Assembly (NCBI RefSeq): GCF_020149935.1
Contig: NZ_CP083757.1
Span: 124,001 to 188,000 of the forward strand
Origin: Marinilongibacter aquaticus
GTDB taxonomy: Bacteria > Bacteroidota > Bacteroidia > Cytophagales > Spirosomataceae
Length of the DNA stretch: 64,000 nt
Direction of reading: 5' to 3'
Shown here: piece after piece, positions 28,219 to 34,371 of the stretch
Layout of the letters: each line of letters opens with the position of its first letter
Numbering within the stretch: position 1 is the stretch's first letter
Position numbers and translations under genes: made by a program
Notes under the pieces: model-generated
What the model was told of the DNA's origin: nothing
The model's database searches: none
Seen by the model: only the letters and a program-made list of their open reading frames with translations

Positions 28219-30495
28219 ATGAAATCGATATTTAATAAGGATAAAGTAAAAGAGGTGTCGGGAGAGGTGTTTAAACCCACCCGAAGGGATTTTCTGAAAA
28301 CGGGAAGTTTGCTTTCGGGTGGTCTGGCATTGGGCCTTAGCTTTTGGAGCTGCGATACCAAAGGAGCCAAGACCGCACTTTTCGCCCCCAATGTGTACCT
28401 TAAAATAGGTGCGGATGGCGTGGTAAGCATTATTGCACACCGCAGTGAAATGGGGCAGGGCATTCGTACGTCATTGCCGCTCGTATTGGCCGATGAGTTG
28501 GGTGCGGATTGGAACAAGGTGAAAATTGAACAAGGTTTGGGTGATGAAAAATACGGCGACCAAAATACCGACGGTTCGTATTCGATTCGCATGTTTTATA
28601 AGCCATTCCGCGAAGCAGGTGCAACTGCAAAGCTTATGCTAATTCGGGCTGCTGCGGCAAAATGGAATGTGTCGGAAACCGAGTGCCATACAGAAAAAGG
28701 AGTGGTCTTACATACAAGCGGTAAGTCTATGTCTTTTGGTGAATTGGCAGAAGAGGCCGCAAAATTGAAAGTGCCCGATACATCGGAAATACAACTGAAA
28801 AGGGCTGAAGATTTCAAACTAATTGGTAAACCCACGCCAATAGTCGACGGGCAGGATATTACAATGGGAAAGGCTGTTTTTGGTATCGACGCCACAGTAG
28901 AAGGCATGAAAATAGCTGTGGTAAAGCGTTGTCCGGTGGTGGGTGGAAAGGTGCTTTCTTTTAATGATGAGAAAACAAAAGCCATTCCGGGTGTTTTGAA
29001 GGTGGTTGAAATTAAAGGGCCTGGTTTGCCCGCTACTTTGAGTAAGCCACTGAGCGGCGTGGCCGTAATTGCGGAAAATACTTGGGCCGCGATCAAAGGG
29101 CGAGAAGCTTTGGAGGTAGAGTGGGATTTAGGCCCAAATGCGACTTACGATTCTGATAAGCAAATTGCGGAGTTGGTGGAAGAGGTCAAAAAGAAAGGGA
29201 CGCCACGAAGACGTCGTGGTGATTTCAGCAAAGCACGCTCTTCTGCCAAAAAGGTAATTGAGCACACCTATATCGCTCCGCATTTGGCCCATGCGACTAT
29301 GGAGCCGCCTGCGGCTTTGGCTGTGGTGAAGGATGGAAAGTGTGAAGTGTGGGCACCGACCCAAAATCCGCAAGGTGCACAAACTGTTTTGGCCGAAGAG
29401 TTGGGTATAGACAAATCGGATGTGACCATTCATGTAACGCTTTTAGGCGGAGGTTTTGGACGAAAATCAAAACCTGATTTTATTGTTGAAGCGGCCTTGT
29501 TGGCCAAAGCTTCTGGTTTTCCGGTAAAGGTACAGTGGACTCGCGAAGACGATATTCATCACGATTATTTTCATGCCCTCAGTGTGCAAAGGGTAGTGGC
29601 GACCATTGATAAGGAGAATAAGCTTTCGGGCTGGAACCACCACATCGCCTATCCATCCATTTCGGCAACCAGTGACATTTCTGTTTTGCAACCGAGTGTG
29701 GGAGAAATGATGTTGGGTGCTATTGATTTCCCCTACAACGTACCCTCTATTCAAATCGAAACACACGATGCTCCTTCGCATCTTCGGGTAGGTTGGTTGC
29801 GATCGGTAAGAAATATTCCTCAAGCTTTTGCCATTGCCAGCATGTTGGATGAAGTGGCTGAAGCCCGAAATATGGATCCGGTTGAAAACATTATTGACCT
29901 TTTGGGTGAAGACCAAAACTTGAGTTTCGATCCCGAGATAATCGAGGGTGCATATCCCAATTACGGTGAAAGTATCGAAGAATACCCTTGGGAGACGGCC
30001 CGCATGAAAGCAGTCATCAGAAAAGTGGCAAAAGAGGCCAACTGGGGGCGAAAGCTACCAAAAGGTTCGGCTCTTGGCTTTGCAGCTCACAAGAGTTTTC
30101 TCACCTACGTGGCTTGCATAGTGGAGGTGAAAGTAAATGGCGGTGATATTGAAATTCCCAATGTGTATTATGCATTGGATTGTGGCACCGGAGTGAATAC
30201 CGACCGCATAAAATCGCAGTTTGAAGGTGGGGCTCAGTTTGCCGCGAGCTTTGCTCTGAAAAGTGCGATCACATTTAAAGAGGGAAGGGTGGTGCAGAAT
30301 AATTTTGATGGATACGAGATTATTCGCATGCCCGAATCGCCCAAGCAGATTCATGTACACATTATGGAAAGCGAGGCCAAACCTACTGGAGTGGGAGAGC
30401 CGCCGGTGCCGCCTTTTGCACCCGCTTTGTACAATGCCATTTATGCGGCTACAGGACAAAGAATTTATGAAATGCCGATTAAGCTAAAGGGTTAA
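28219..30495 (+). CDS. Molybdopterin-binding large subunit, isoquinoline 1-oxidoreductase beta/aldehyde dehydrogenase type
   Basis: A 758-residue catalytic subunit that hydroxylates or oxidises an aldehyde or N-heterocycle. The N-terminus has a Tat signal, TRRDFLKTGSLLSGGLALG (twin Arg22-Arg23), so the folded heterodimer is exported to the periplasm. Molybdopterin-family motifs are GGGFGRKSKPDF near residue 415, WTREDDIHHD, and the closing GVGEPPVPPFAPALYNAIYAATGQRI with the likely catalytic Glu. Length fits IorB. The substrate is not known, and the organism would need a cytosine-dinucleotide or similar cofactor pathway and a XdhC-like chaperone from elsewhere. A REP palindrome 50 bases after the stop ends in a T run and can serve as terminator. 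Confidence 0.92.
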   Translation: MKSIFNKDKVKEVSGEVFKPTRRDFLKTGSLLSGGLALGLSFWSCDTKGAKTALFAPNVYLKIGADGVVSIIAHRSEMGQGIRTSLPLVLADELGADWNKVKIEQGLGDEKYGDQNTDGSYSIRMFYKPFREAGATAKLMLIRAAAAKWNVSETECHTEKGVVLHTSGKSMSFGELAEEAAKLKVPDTSEIQLKRAEDFKLIGKPTPIVDGQDITMGKAVFGIDATVEGMKIAVVKRCPVVGGKVLSFNDEKTKAIPGVLKVVEIKGPGLPATLSKPLSGVAVIAENTWAAIKGREALEVEWDLGPNATYDSDKQIAELVEEVKKKGTPRRRRGDFSKARSSAKKVIEHTYIAPHLAHATMEPPAALAVVKDGKCEVWAPTQNPQGAQTVLAEELGIDKSDVTIHVTLLGGGFGRKSKPDFIVEAALLAKASGFPVKVQWTREDDIHHDYFHALSVQRVVATIDKENKLSGWNHHIAYPSISATSDISVLQPSVGEMMLGAIDFPYNVPSIQIETHDAPSHLRVGWLRSVRNIPQAFAIASMLDEVAEARNMDPVENIIDLLGEDQNLSFDPEIIEGAYPNYGESIEEYPWETARMKAVIRKVAKEANWGRKLPKGSALGFAAHKSFLTYVACIVEVKVNGGDIEIPNVYYALDCGTGVNTDRIKSQFEGGAQFAASFALKSAITFKEGRVVQNNFDGYEIIRMPESPKQIHVHIMESEAKPTGVGEPPVPPFAPALYNAIYAATGQRIYEMPIKLKG

Positions 30496-30530
30496 ATCAG
30501 GTATTTGAATTACAGCATTTTCCTTAAAAA

Positions 30531-30598
30531 GGCTGTTCCCTCCATGCAGAGTCTCCGTAAGGGACTCTGCATTTTTTTATATTTGGCATACATTTAAT
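30531..30598 (+). repeat. REP element 1 with its flank (RAYT unit left end)
   Basis: The palindrome at 30546-30570 has 8-base arms GCAGAGTC and GACTCTGC, with a bulged T and an inner CC/GG pair around GTAA, and is followed by ATTTTTTTAT. The whole stretch from GGCTGTTCCCTCC to CATTTAAT recurs at 31418-31485 with a few changes. It is about 50 bases after the molybdopterin gene stop and can act as its terminator. Confidence 0.8.
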
Positions 30599-30650
30599 AT
30601 CCGTGCAGGTGGATTTAGCCTAGCATGACCTAATCACGCAACTGAAATAT

Positions 30651-31217
30651 ATGACAGTACAAATCAAAAGATTGGAAAGAGAAGCCCTATTCTTTATAAC
30701 CTTCACTTGTTACAAATGGCAAAATCTCTTTGAAATTACGGATTGCTACGACTCCGTTTATAAGTGGTTTGCTTACATGAAGACTCAAGGAATACTTACA
30801 GCGGGATTTGTCATTCTTCCGAATCATTTACATGCTCTAATCTATTTGCCCGCAAAAGCAAAAGGCCTCGATATAATTGTGGGAAATGGGAAACGGTTTA
30901 TTGCTTACGAAGTCGTTAAGAGGTTGAGGATTATGAAAGAAAGTGACCTTTTGGAAAAATTATCCAAAAGTGTTAAGCCTCGAGAGGCTAGGAACGGGAA
31001 ACTTCATCAGGTTTTTGAACCTTCTTTTGATGCACAATTGTGTGTGTCCGGTAAGTTTACTAAAGGAAAACTGGATTATATTCATCGCAACCCTGTCAAA
31101 GGGAAGTGGCAACTTGCCGAAAGTTATTTAGATTATGTGCATTCGTCAGCCTGCTTTTATGAATATAATGAAGAGCATGAGTTAGTAGAATTAACAAGCT
31201 ACTTGGATTTAATTTAG
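30651..31217 (+). CDS. REP-associated tyrosine transposase (RAYT, Y1/IS200-like)
   Basis: A 188-residue HUH single-strand transposase. GFVILPNHLHALIYLP (52-67) holds the HUH metal-binding His59 and His61; Tyr86 in KRFIAYEVVKR is the likely nucleophile. LDYIHRNPVKGKW near residue 141-153 is the conserved C-terminal block of RAYT proteins. RAYTs cut and join REP palindromes and are usually immobile single-copy domesticated genes. Here the gene is bounded by a forward REP (30546-30570) and an inverted REP (31228-31258), the standard REPtron arrangement. No IS200/IS605 ends or second open reading frame are seen. The frame is intact, so the enzyme may be active. Confidence 0.9.
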   Translation: MTVQIKRLEREALFFITFTCYKWQNLFEITDCYDSVYKWFAYMKTQGILTAGFVILPNHLHALIYLPAKAKGLDIIVGNGKRFIAYEVVKRLRIMKESDLLEKLSKSVKPREARNGKLHQVFEPSFDAQLCVSGKFTKGKLDYIHRNPVKGKWQLAESYLDYVHSSACFYEYNEEHELVELTSYLDLI

Positions 31218-31227
31218 AATGAATGTA

Positions 31228-31258
31228 TTCGCGGAGTCCCTGACGGAGACTCCGCGAA
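31228..31258 (-). repeat. REP element 2 (inverted, RAYT unit right end)
   Basis: A palindrome with arms TTCGCGGAGTC and GACTCCGCGAA, starting 10 bases after the RAYT stop. Read on the minus strand it has the same plan as the other REPs, with GTCA in the loop. Two stem positions differ from REP 1 (A-T pair replaced by G-C) in a compensating way. Confidence 0.8.
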
Positions 31259-31332
31259 TGGGAAAGATTGGATGGGGGAATTGTTTTGGCTTTTGTAGAA
31301 GTGGGGGTAATTTATCATTTAGATTTTCCTTC

Positions 31333-31345
31333 AAGGACTCTGCGT
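31333..31345 (+). repeat. Half REP remnant
   Basis: AAGGACTCTGCGT repeats the right arm of the REP palindrome without a matching left arm. It is probably a degraded copy; chance is not excluded. Confidence 0.35.
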
Positions 31346-31417
31346 GCAAAGGGGAGGGTGGCACATTAGTAAGCACTTTTTTTGACCCAAGAAGAGAAAG
31401 CCGGCCCATAACGGACT

Positions 31418-31485
31418 GGCTGTTCCCTCCATGCAGAGTCTCCGTTAGGGACTCTGCATTTTTTTATGTGTGGTATCCATTTAAT
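31418..31485 (+). repeat. REP element 3 with RAYT-unit flank (second copy)
   Basis: A near copy of 30531-30598. The palindrome is at 31433-31457 with loop GTTA and the same arms GCAGAGTC/GACTCTGC, followed by ATTTTTTTAT and the CATTTAAT flank. It is followed by a fragment of the RAYT 5' coding sequence. Confidence 0.8.
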
Positions 31486-31493
31486 GGCTTTGC

Positions 31494-31521
31494 AAGATTG
31501 GAAAGAGAAGCCCTATTCTTT
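31494..31521 (+). pseudogene. Fragment of the RAYT 5' coding region
   Basis: 28 bases beginning AAGATTGGAAAGAGAAGC are identical to 30668-30695, which encodes residues 7-15 of the RAYT. In the intact unit 69 bases separate this stretch from CATTTAAT; here only 8 do, so about 60 bases including the start codon are lost. It is an internally deleted copy of the RAYT unit. Confidence 0.7.
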
Positions 31522-31527
31522 CCCCAA

Positions 31528-31552
31528 GCAGAGTCTCCGTCAGGGACTCTGC
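31528..31552 (+). repeat. REP element 4
   Basis: A palindrome with arms GCAGAGTC/GACTCTGC and loop GTCA, in the same orientation as REPs 1 and 3. With REP 3 it brackets the RAYT fragment in a unit of 120 bases. It lies 15 bases from the ssrA terminator. Confidence 0.8.
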
Positions 31553-31566
31553 ACACAGGGTCGGGT

Positions 31567-31598
31567 AATAAAAAAAGACCTCTTACGGGAGGTCTTTT
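31567..31598 (-). terminator. Terminator of ssrA
   Basis: A 10-bp stem (AAAAGACCTC with GAGGTCTTTT) and six-base loop follow the tmRNA 3' end directly on the minus strand and end in a T run. Confidence 0.85.
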
Positions 31599-31599
31599 G

Positions 31600-31972
31600 T
31601 GGAGCTGCAGGGATTCGAACCCTGGTCCGAACATGGCCAATGTCGAGCCTTCTACATGTTTAGCCGATCTTGCTTGTCGGGGATGGAAAGCCGTTCGGCG
31701 TACCTAGGCCATCCCGTAGTTCCTCAAATACTATTTACTGATAAGAAACCCGTCAGCAAACGCCTCTGCATGTTGACACCCCAGATTCCGCCACGGCAGA
31801 GGTTGGCAGCGGTGAGATGTGGCTAATGCGTAATCTATCCTAGATTAGGCAGCCATGGCATACTGTGTATTGCCAGTTGTAGTTCGGTAGATTTTTTGAA
31901 CGGAGACCTTCCACCAACTCCGTACATGCTTATACTCGCAGCAGCATCACGCCGTCAAAACCGGTCAGCCCC
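31600..31972 (-). ncRNA. ssrA: Transfer-messenger RNA (tmRNA)
   Basis: About 373 bases on the minus strand. The 5' end GGGGCTG pairs with CAGCTCC at the 3' end (one G-U) to form the tRNA-like acceptor stem, and GGTTCGAATCC at about 31611-31621 is the T-arm. GGGGCTGACCGGTTTTGACGGC is the usual tmRNA opening. The tag reading frame, 31874-31845, reads GNTQYAMAA then TAA, a normal degradation tag with a hydrophobic -AA end. CCA is not encoded (the sequence after the discriminator A is CAAA). It rescues stalled ribosomes with SmpB. The ends are placed from the acceptor pairing. Confidence 0.95.
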
Positions 31973-32050
31973 ATGCGAATGTGCTAAGTAAACGCAAACC
32001 CCATGGTTTAGTTCCACGAATTGAAAAGAATTTTGGAGATCAGACTTGTT

Positions 32051-32767
32051 TTAAAGAACACGGAGCAAGAAATCCGTCAAGATGCCCAGTAAAATGGTAG
32101 GCGTGAGGCTCATCAATGTGCCGATCAGCACATATTCCATTTGTTTGATTTCGGTGTCTTTGAAACGTAAAATGGCTTTGGTGGCAATAAGAAAGCCCAT
32201 GGCCGAGTATTGGCCCATCAGAATGAAAGTGAGCACCAAGATACGCTCAAGAATGCCAATCCACTGTCCAGCTTGTTTTAAAGACTCTTGTTTTTTTTCA
32301 GTGATTTCGGATCGCCAACGGTAAACGAAAATTTCGATCACTACACTCATGGGAAAGGTAATGAGGCCGTATGCAAAGCAAAAAAGCCATGTTTTAGGGT
32401 TTTGAAACAAACTCACGGTATTTTCGAAGAAAGTGTGCCAACCGTCGATCAGAAAGAGCCAGGTGAGCACGAGAATGAGCGTGTGCAAAGTTTGGTCAGC
32501 AATGAAAAGGACAAAACGATTGTACTTGATGTAGATTTTGCCCAAATCAATAAGGTAGTGCGTGAAACCGATAAAAAGTGCAGCAAGAAAGTGCCCAGAA
32601 AACAGCCAGGCGGTCAAGAATGTGATAAGTATATGCCAATACAATTTTGGCGAACGAATTCCTTTTTTGCCTTTGTCGGAAACCCAAGAACCAAATTGCA
32701 AGAAATAATCGGAGACCATGTGGGCCATCAACAATTTGATCAACAAGCTGAAATCCGAAGCGTTCAT
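32051..32767 (-). CDS. DUF3307 family membrane protein
   Basis: A 238-residue integral membrane protein with about six or seven hydrophobic helices (for example LYWHILITFLTAWLFSGHFLAALFIG, TLHTLILVLTWLFLI and ILVLTFILMGQYSAMGFLI). The N-terminal LLMAHMVSDYFLQF with its His and Asp and the later FTHYLIDLGKIY are typical of DUF3307. The function is unknown. Its start overlaps the stop of the SatD-like gene by 4 bases (ATGA), so the two are translationally coupled; SatD-family regulators and DUF3307 proteins often occur as a pair. It probably responds to the same control as its partner. Confidence 0.88.
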   Translation of the reverse strand: MNASDFSLLIKLLMAHMVSDYFLQFGSWVSDKGKKGIRSPKLYWHILITFLTAWLFSGHFLAALFIGFTHYLIDLGKIYIKYNRFVLFIADQTLHTLILVLTWLFLIDGWHTFFENTVSLFQNPKTWLFCFAYGLITFPMSVVIEIFVYRWRSEITEKKQESLKQAGQWIGILERILVLTFILMGQYSAMGFLIATKAILRFKDTEIKQMEYVLIGTLMSLTPTILLGILTDFLLRVL

Positions 32768-33360
32768 AGTGTGTTTATGGTTTCATTGTAGCGTGCCAGT
32801 ATGCTTTCGGTCAGACTCCATCCCGAGCTTTGTATTCGCCGATTGACAGACGATTGCTCTATGCCAATCAAGCGGGCTATTTCGGTTTGGTTTTTGCCTT
32901 TCAGCAACCAATACATGGCCTCGGCCTGGTTTTTGGTTTGACCGCGTTCAATATAATCCAATGTACGGCAATGTACATTCCATTCGGCGTTTATTTTTTC
33001 GTCGGCACTGTGGAGGCTGAGCAATTGTGCCTTGTTTTTCATCTGGTCCAATCCCTTTCCGGAAAGTACAAAGGCTTCTCCGTTCGAATTCGACAGGTTT
33101 TCGGCTATTTGGCCTATTGAGCCAATGCCCAGAGAAGCTCGGCAACGAATCTCCAACTTGAAAAAGAAAAGGTTTTTGAGCATCAAGGTTTCGCGTAGGG
33201 CGTTTTTCTCGAGCAGGATCTGAAAGGAATCGCCGCGAATGAAATACTCATATCTCCCTTCCGAGCCTTTGGCTTCTTGTGCCAAAAGCTGTCGTAGAGC
33301 TGTTCTTTGCTCTTCGGCTAAACCAGTAGAATGAACGATATCGGCAGTAATAACTTGCAT
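32764..33360 (-). CDS. SatD-like protein with C-terminal helix-turn-helix
   Basis: A 198-residue protein. ATG 33360 (MQVITADIVHSTGL) is chosen because the SatD family begins with this kind of ITADIxxS strand; an upstream in-frame ATG would start within the AT-rich repeat region and add a nonsense-like peptide. The N-terminal about 120 residues carry a cyclase-like fold pattern (YEYFIRGDSFQILLE, CRASLGIG). The C-terminal QTEIARLIGIEQSSVNRRIQSSGW is a clear helix-turn-helix. A cytoplasmic regulator of the coupled membrane protein is likely. Tandem ATGCAT-containing repeats lie 10-77 bases before its start and are good candidates for its own operator. Confidence 0.85.
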   Translation of the reverse strand: MQVITADIVHSTGLAEEQRTALRQLLAQEAKGSEGRYEYFIRGDSFQILLEKNALRETLMLKNLFFFKLEIRCRASLGIGSIGQIAENLSNSNGEAFVLSGKGLDQMKNKAQLLSLHSADEKINAEWNVHCRTLDYIERGQTKNQAEAMYWLLKGKNQTEIARLIGIEQSSVNRRIQSSGWSLTESILARYNETINTL

Positions 33361-33370
33361 CTTGTCTTGA

Positions 33371-33437
33371 ATTATGCATAAAAATACGCATAAAATTAAA
33401 TTATGCATAAAAATATGCATAAAATTAAATTATGCAT
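33371..33437. promoter_or_regulatory. Tandem operator-like repeats upstream of the SatD-like gene
   Basis: Two 29-base units (33371-33399 and 33400-33428) differ at one base and a third begins at 33429. Each contains an inverted pair of the core ATGCATAAAAATATGCAT (ACGCAT in the first unit). One more ATGCAT is at 33444-33449 inside the end of ctlX. Position right before a gene for a helix-turn-helix protein suggests autoregulation. Confidence 0.6.
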
Positions 33438-33438
33438 T

Positions 33439-34368
33439 TTAAGATGCATATTCTGGAAGGTGGATTTCGGCCAACATGCAGCGAGCAGATCCACCGCCAA
33501 GCGTTTCAATTGGTCCCAATTCGGCATGCAATATTGTGCTGTGTTTTTCCAGGCATTCGATTTGCTCTTTTGTCAAAGATTCGAACGCTCGCGTAGACAT
33601 AACCAGTATTTCATCACCTTGTGTATTGCACACTTGCAACATGTTGCCGGCAAAGTTTTCCATTTGGCTAAAATCGATTGCAATGACTTCCTTCTCATTT
33701 TGAATAAAGCTCATCACTAAGGCCTCTTTTTCTGCTTTATCGGGAATGGCGTCTAAACACACGAGGGCAAAAGTACGGCCAATGGCCATCAACACATTGG
33801 TATGGTAAATCGCTTGGCCGTTCCGGTCGACGGCATTGAAGACCACAATCTCATAGGCACCGAAATGAGAGTGCCAATCGCTCAAAACCAATTCCGATGA
33901 ACGACTCGATCGGCATACGTATGCGGCTTTGTTGGCTCGGTCGAGCACAAGGCTTCCAGTGCCTTCAAGAAAAAGGCCTTTCTTTTCCCAATGACTGAGA
34001 TCTACGATTTCCTTTAACTCAAACTCTTTTTTCAGGGAGTCTAAAATGTCCATCCGTTTTTCCAGTCTCCTGTTTTCCACTTCCATTGGATACAGGAAAA
34101 CCCGGCCGTCGGCATGAAAAGACACCCAGTTGTTTGGAAAAATACTGTCGGGCGTATACGGTTCCTTTCTGTCGTCAAATACATGAACCTTTATGTCCGC
34201 TTCACGAAGCTTTTCTACAAAAGCATCAAAAAGTTGAAGTGCCGTATTTTGTGGGTCATCTGTTTTTGCAGTGTCATGCATAAAGGCATTGCTTTCGGCA
34301 GCGGCTTCGTTGTAGGCGAAATTCACGGGCCGAATCATAAGAATGTGCGAAGTGTATTGCGATTCCAT
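33439..34368 (-). CDS. ctlX: CtlX-type amidinotransferase-family hydrolase (citrulline utilisation)
   Basis: A 309-residue cytoplasmic enzyme of the amidinotransferase/arginine deiminase superfamily. The pattern SIFPNNWVSFH near residue 75, LEGTGSLVLDR (Glu/Asp site) and the closing GGGSARCMLAEIHLP with catalytic Cys297 match the CtlX branch, proposed to act on citrulline. It lacks the long helical insert of true arginine deiminases. It starts 3 bases after the stop of the arginine-deiminase-family gene, so the pair probably acts in one route of arginine or citrulline breakdown. Its stop is 78 bases before the SatD-like start. Confidence 0.9.
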   Translation of the reverse strand: MESQYTSHILMIRPVNFAYNEAAAESNAFMHDTAKTDDPQNTALQLFDAFVEKLREADIKVHVFDDRKEPYTPDSIFPNNWVSFHADGRVFLYPMEVENRRLEKRMDILDSLKKEFELKEIVDLSHWEKKGLFLEGTGSLVLDRANKAAYVCRSSRSSELVLSDWHSHFGAYEIVVFNAVDRNGQAIYHTNVLMAIGRTFALVCLDAIPDKAEKEALVMSFIQNEKEVIAIDFSQMENFAGNMLQVCNTQGDEILVMSTRAFESLTKEQIECLEKHSTILHAELGPIETLGGGSARCMLAEIHLPEYAS

Positions 34369-34371
34369 CGA

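Noticed and set aside
30546-31552. The repeated palindromes as a possible CRISPR array
   Set aside because: Copies are in both orientations, spacing is irregular (up to about 660 bases), and no cas gene is near.
31219-31826. Several plus-strand open reading frames between the RAYT and the DUF3307 gene
   Set aside because: They run through REP palindromes and the complementary strand of the tmRNA, have no family resemblance and change frame at each repeat.
33371-33437. The tandem 29-base units as a CRISPR array
   Set aside because: Units are directly adjacent with no spacers, and they are AT-rich operator-like palindromes next to a regulator gene.
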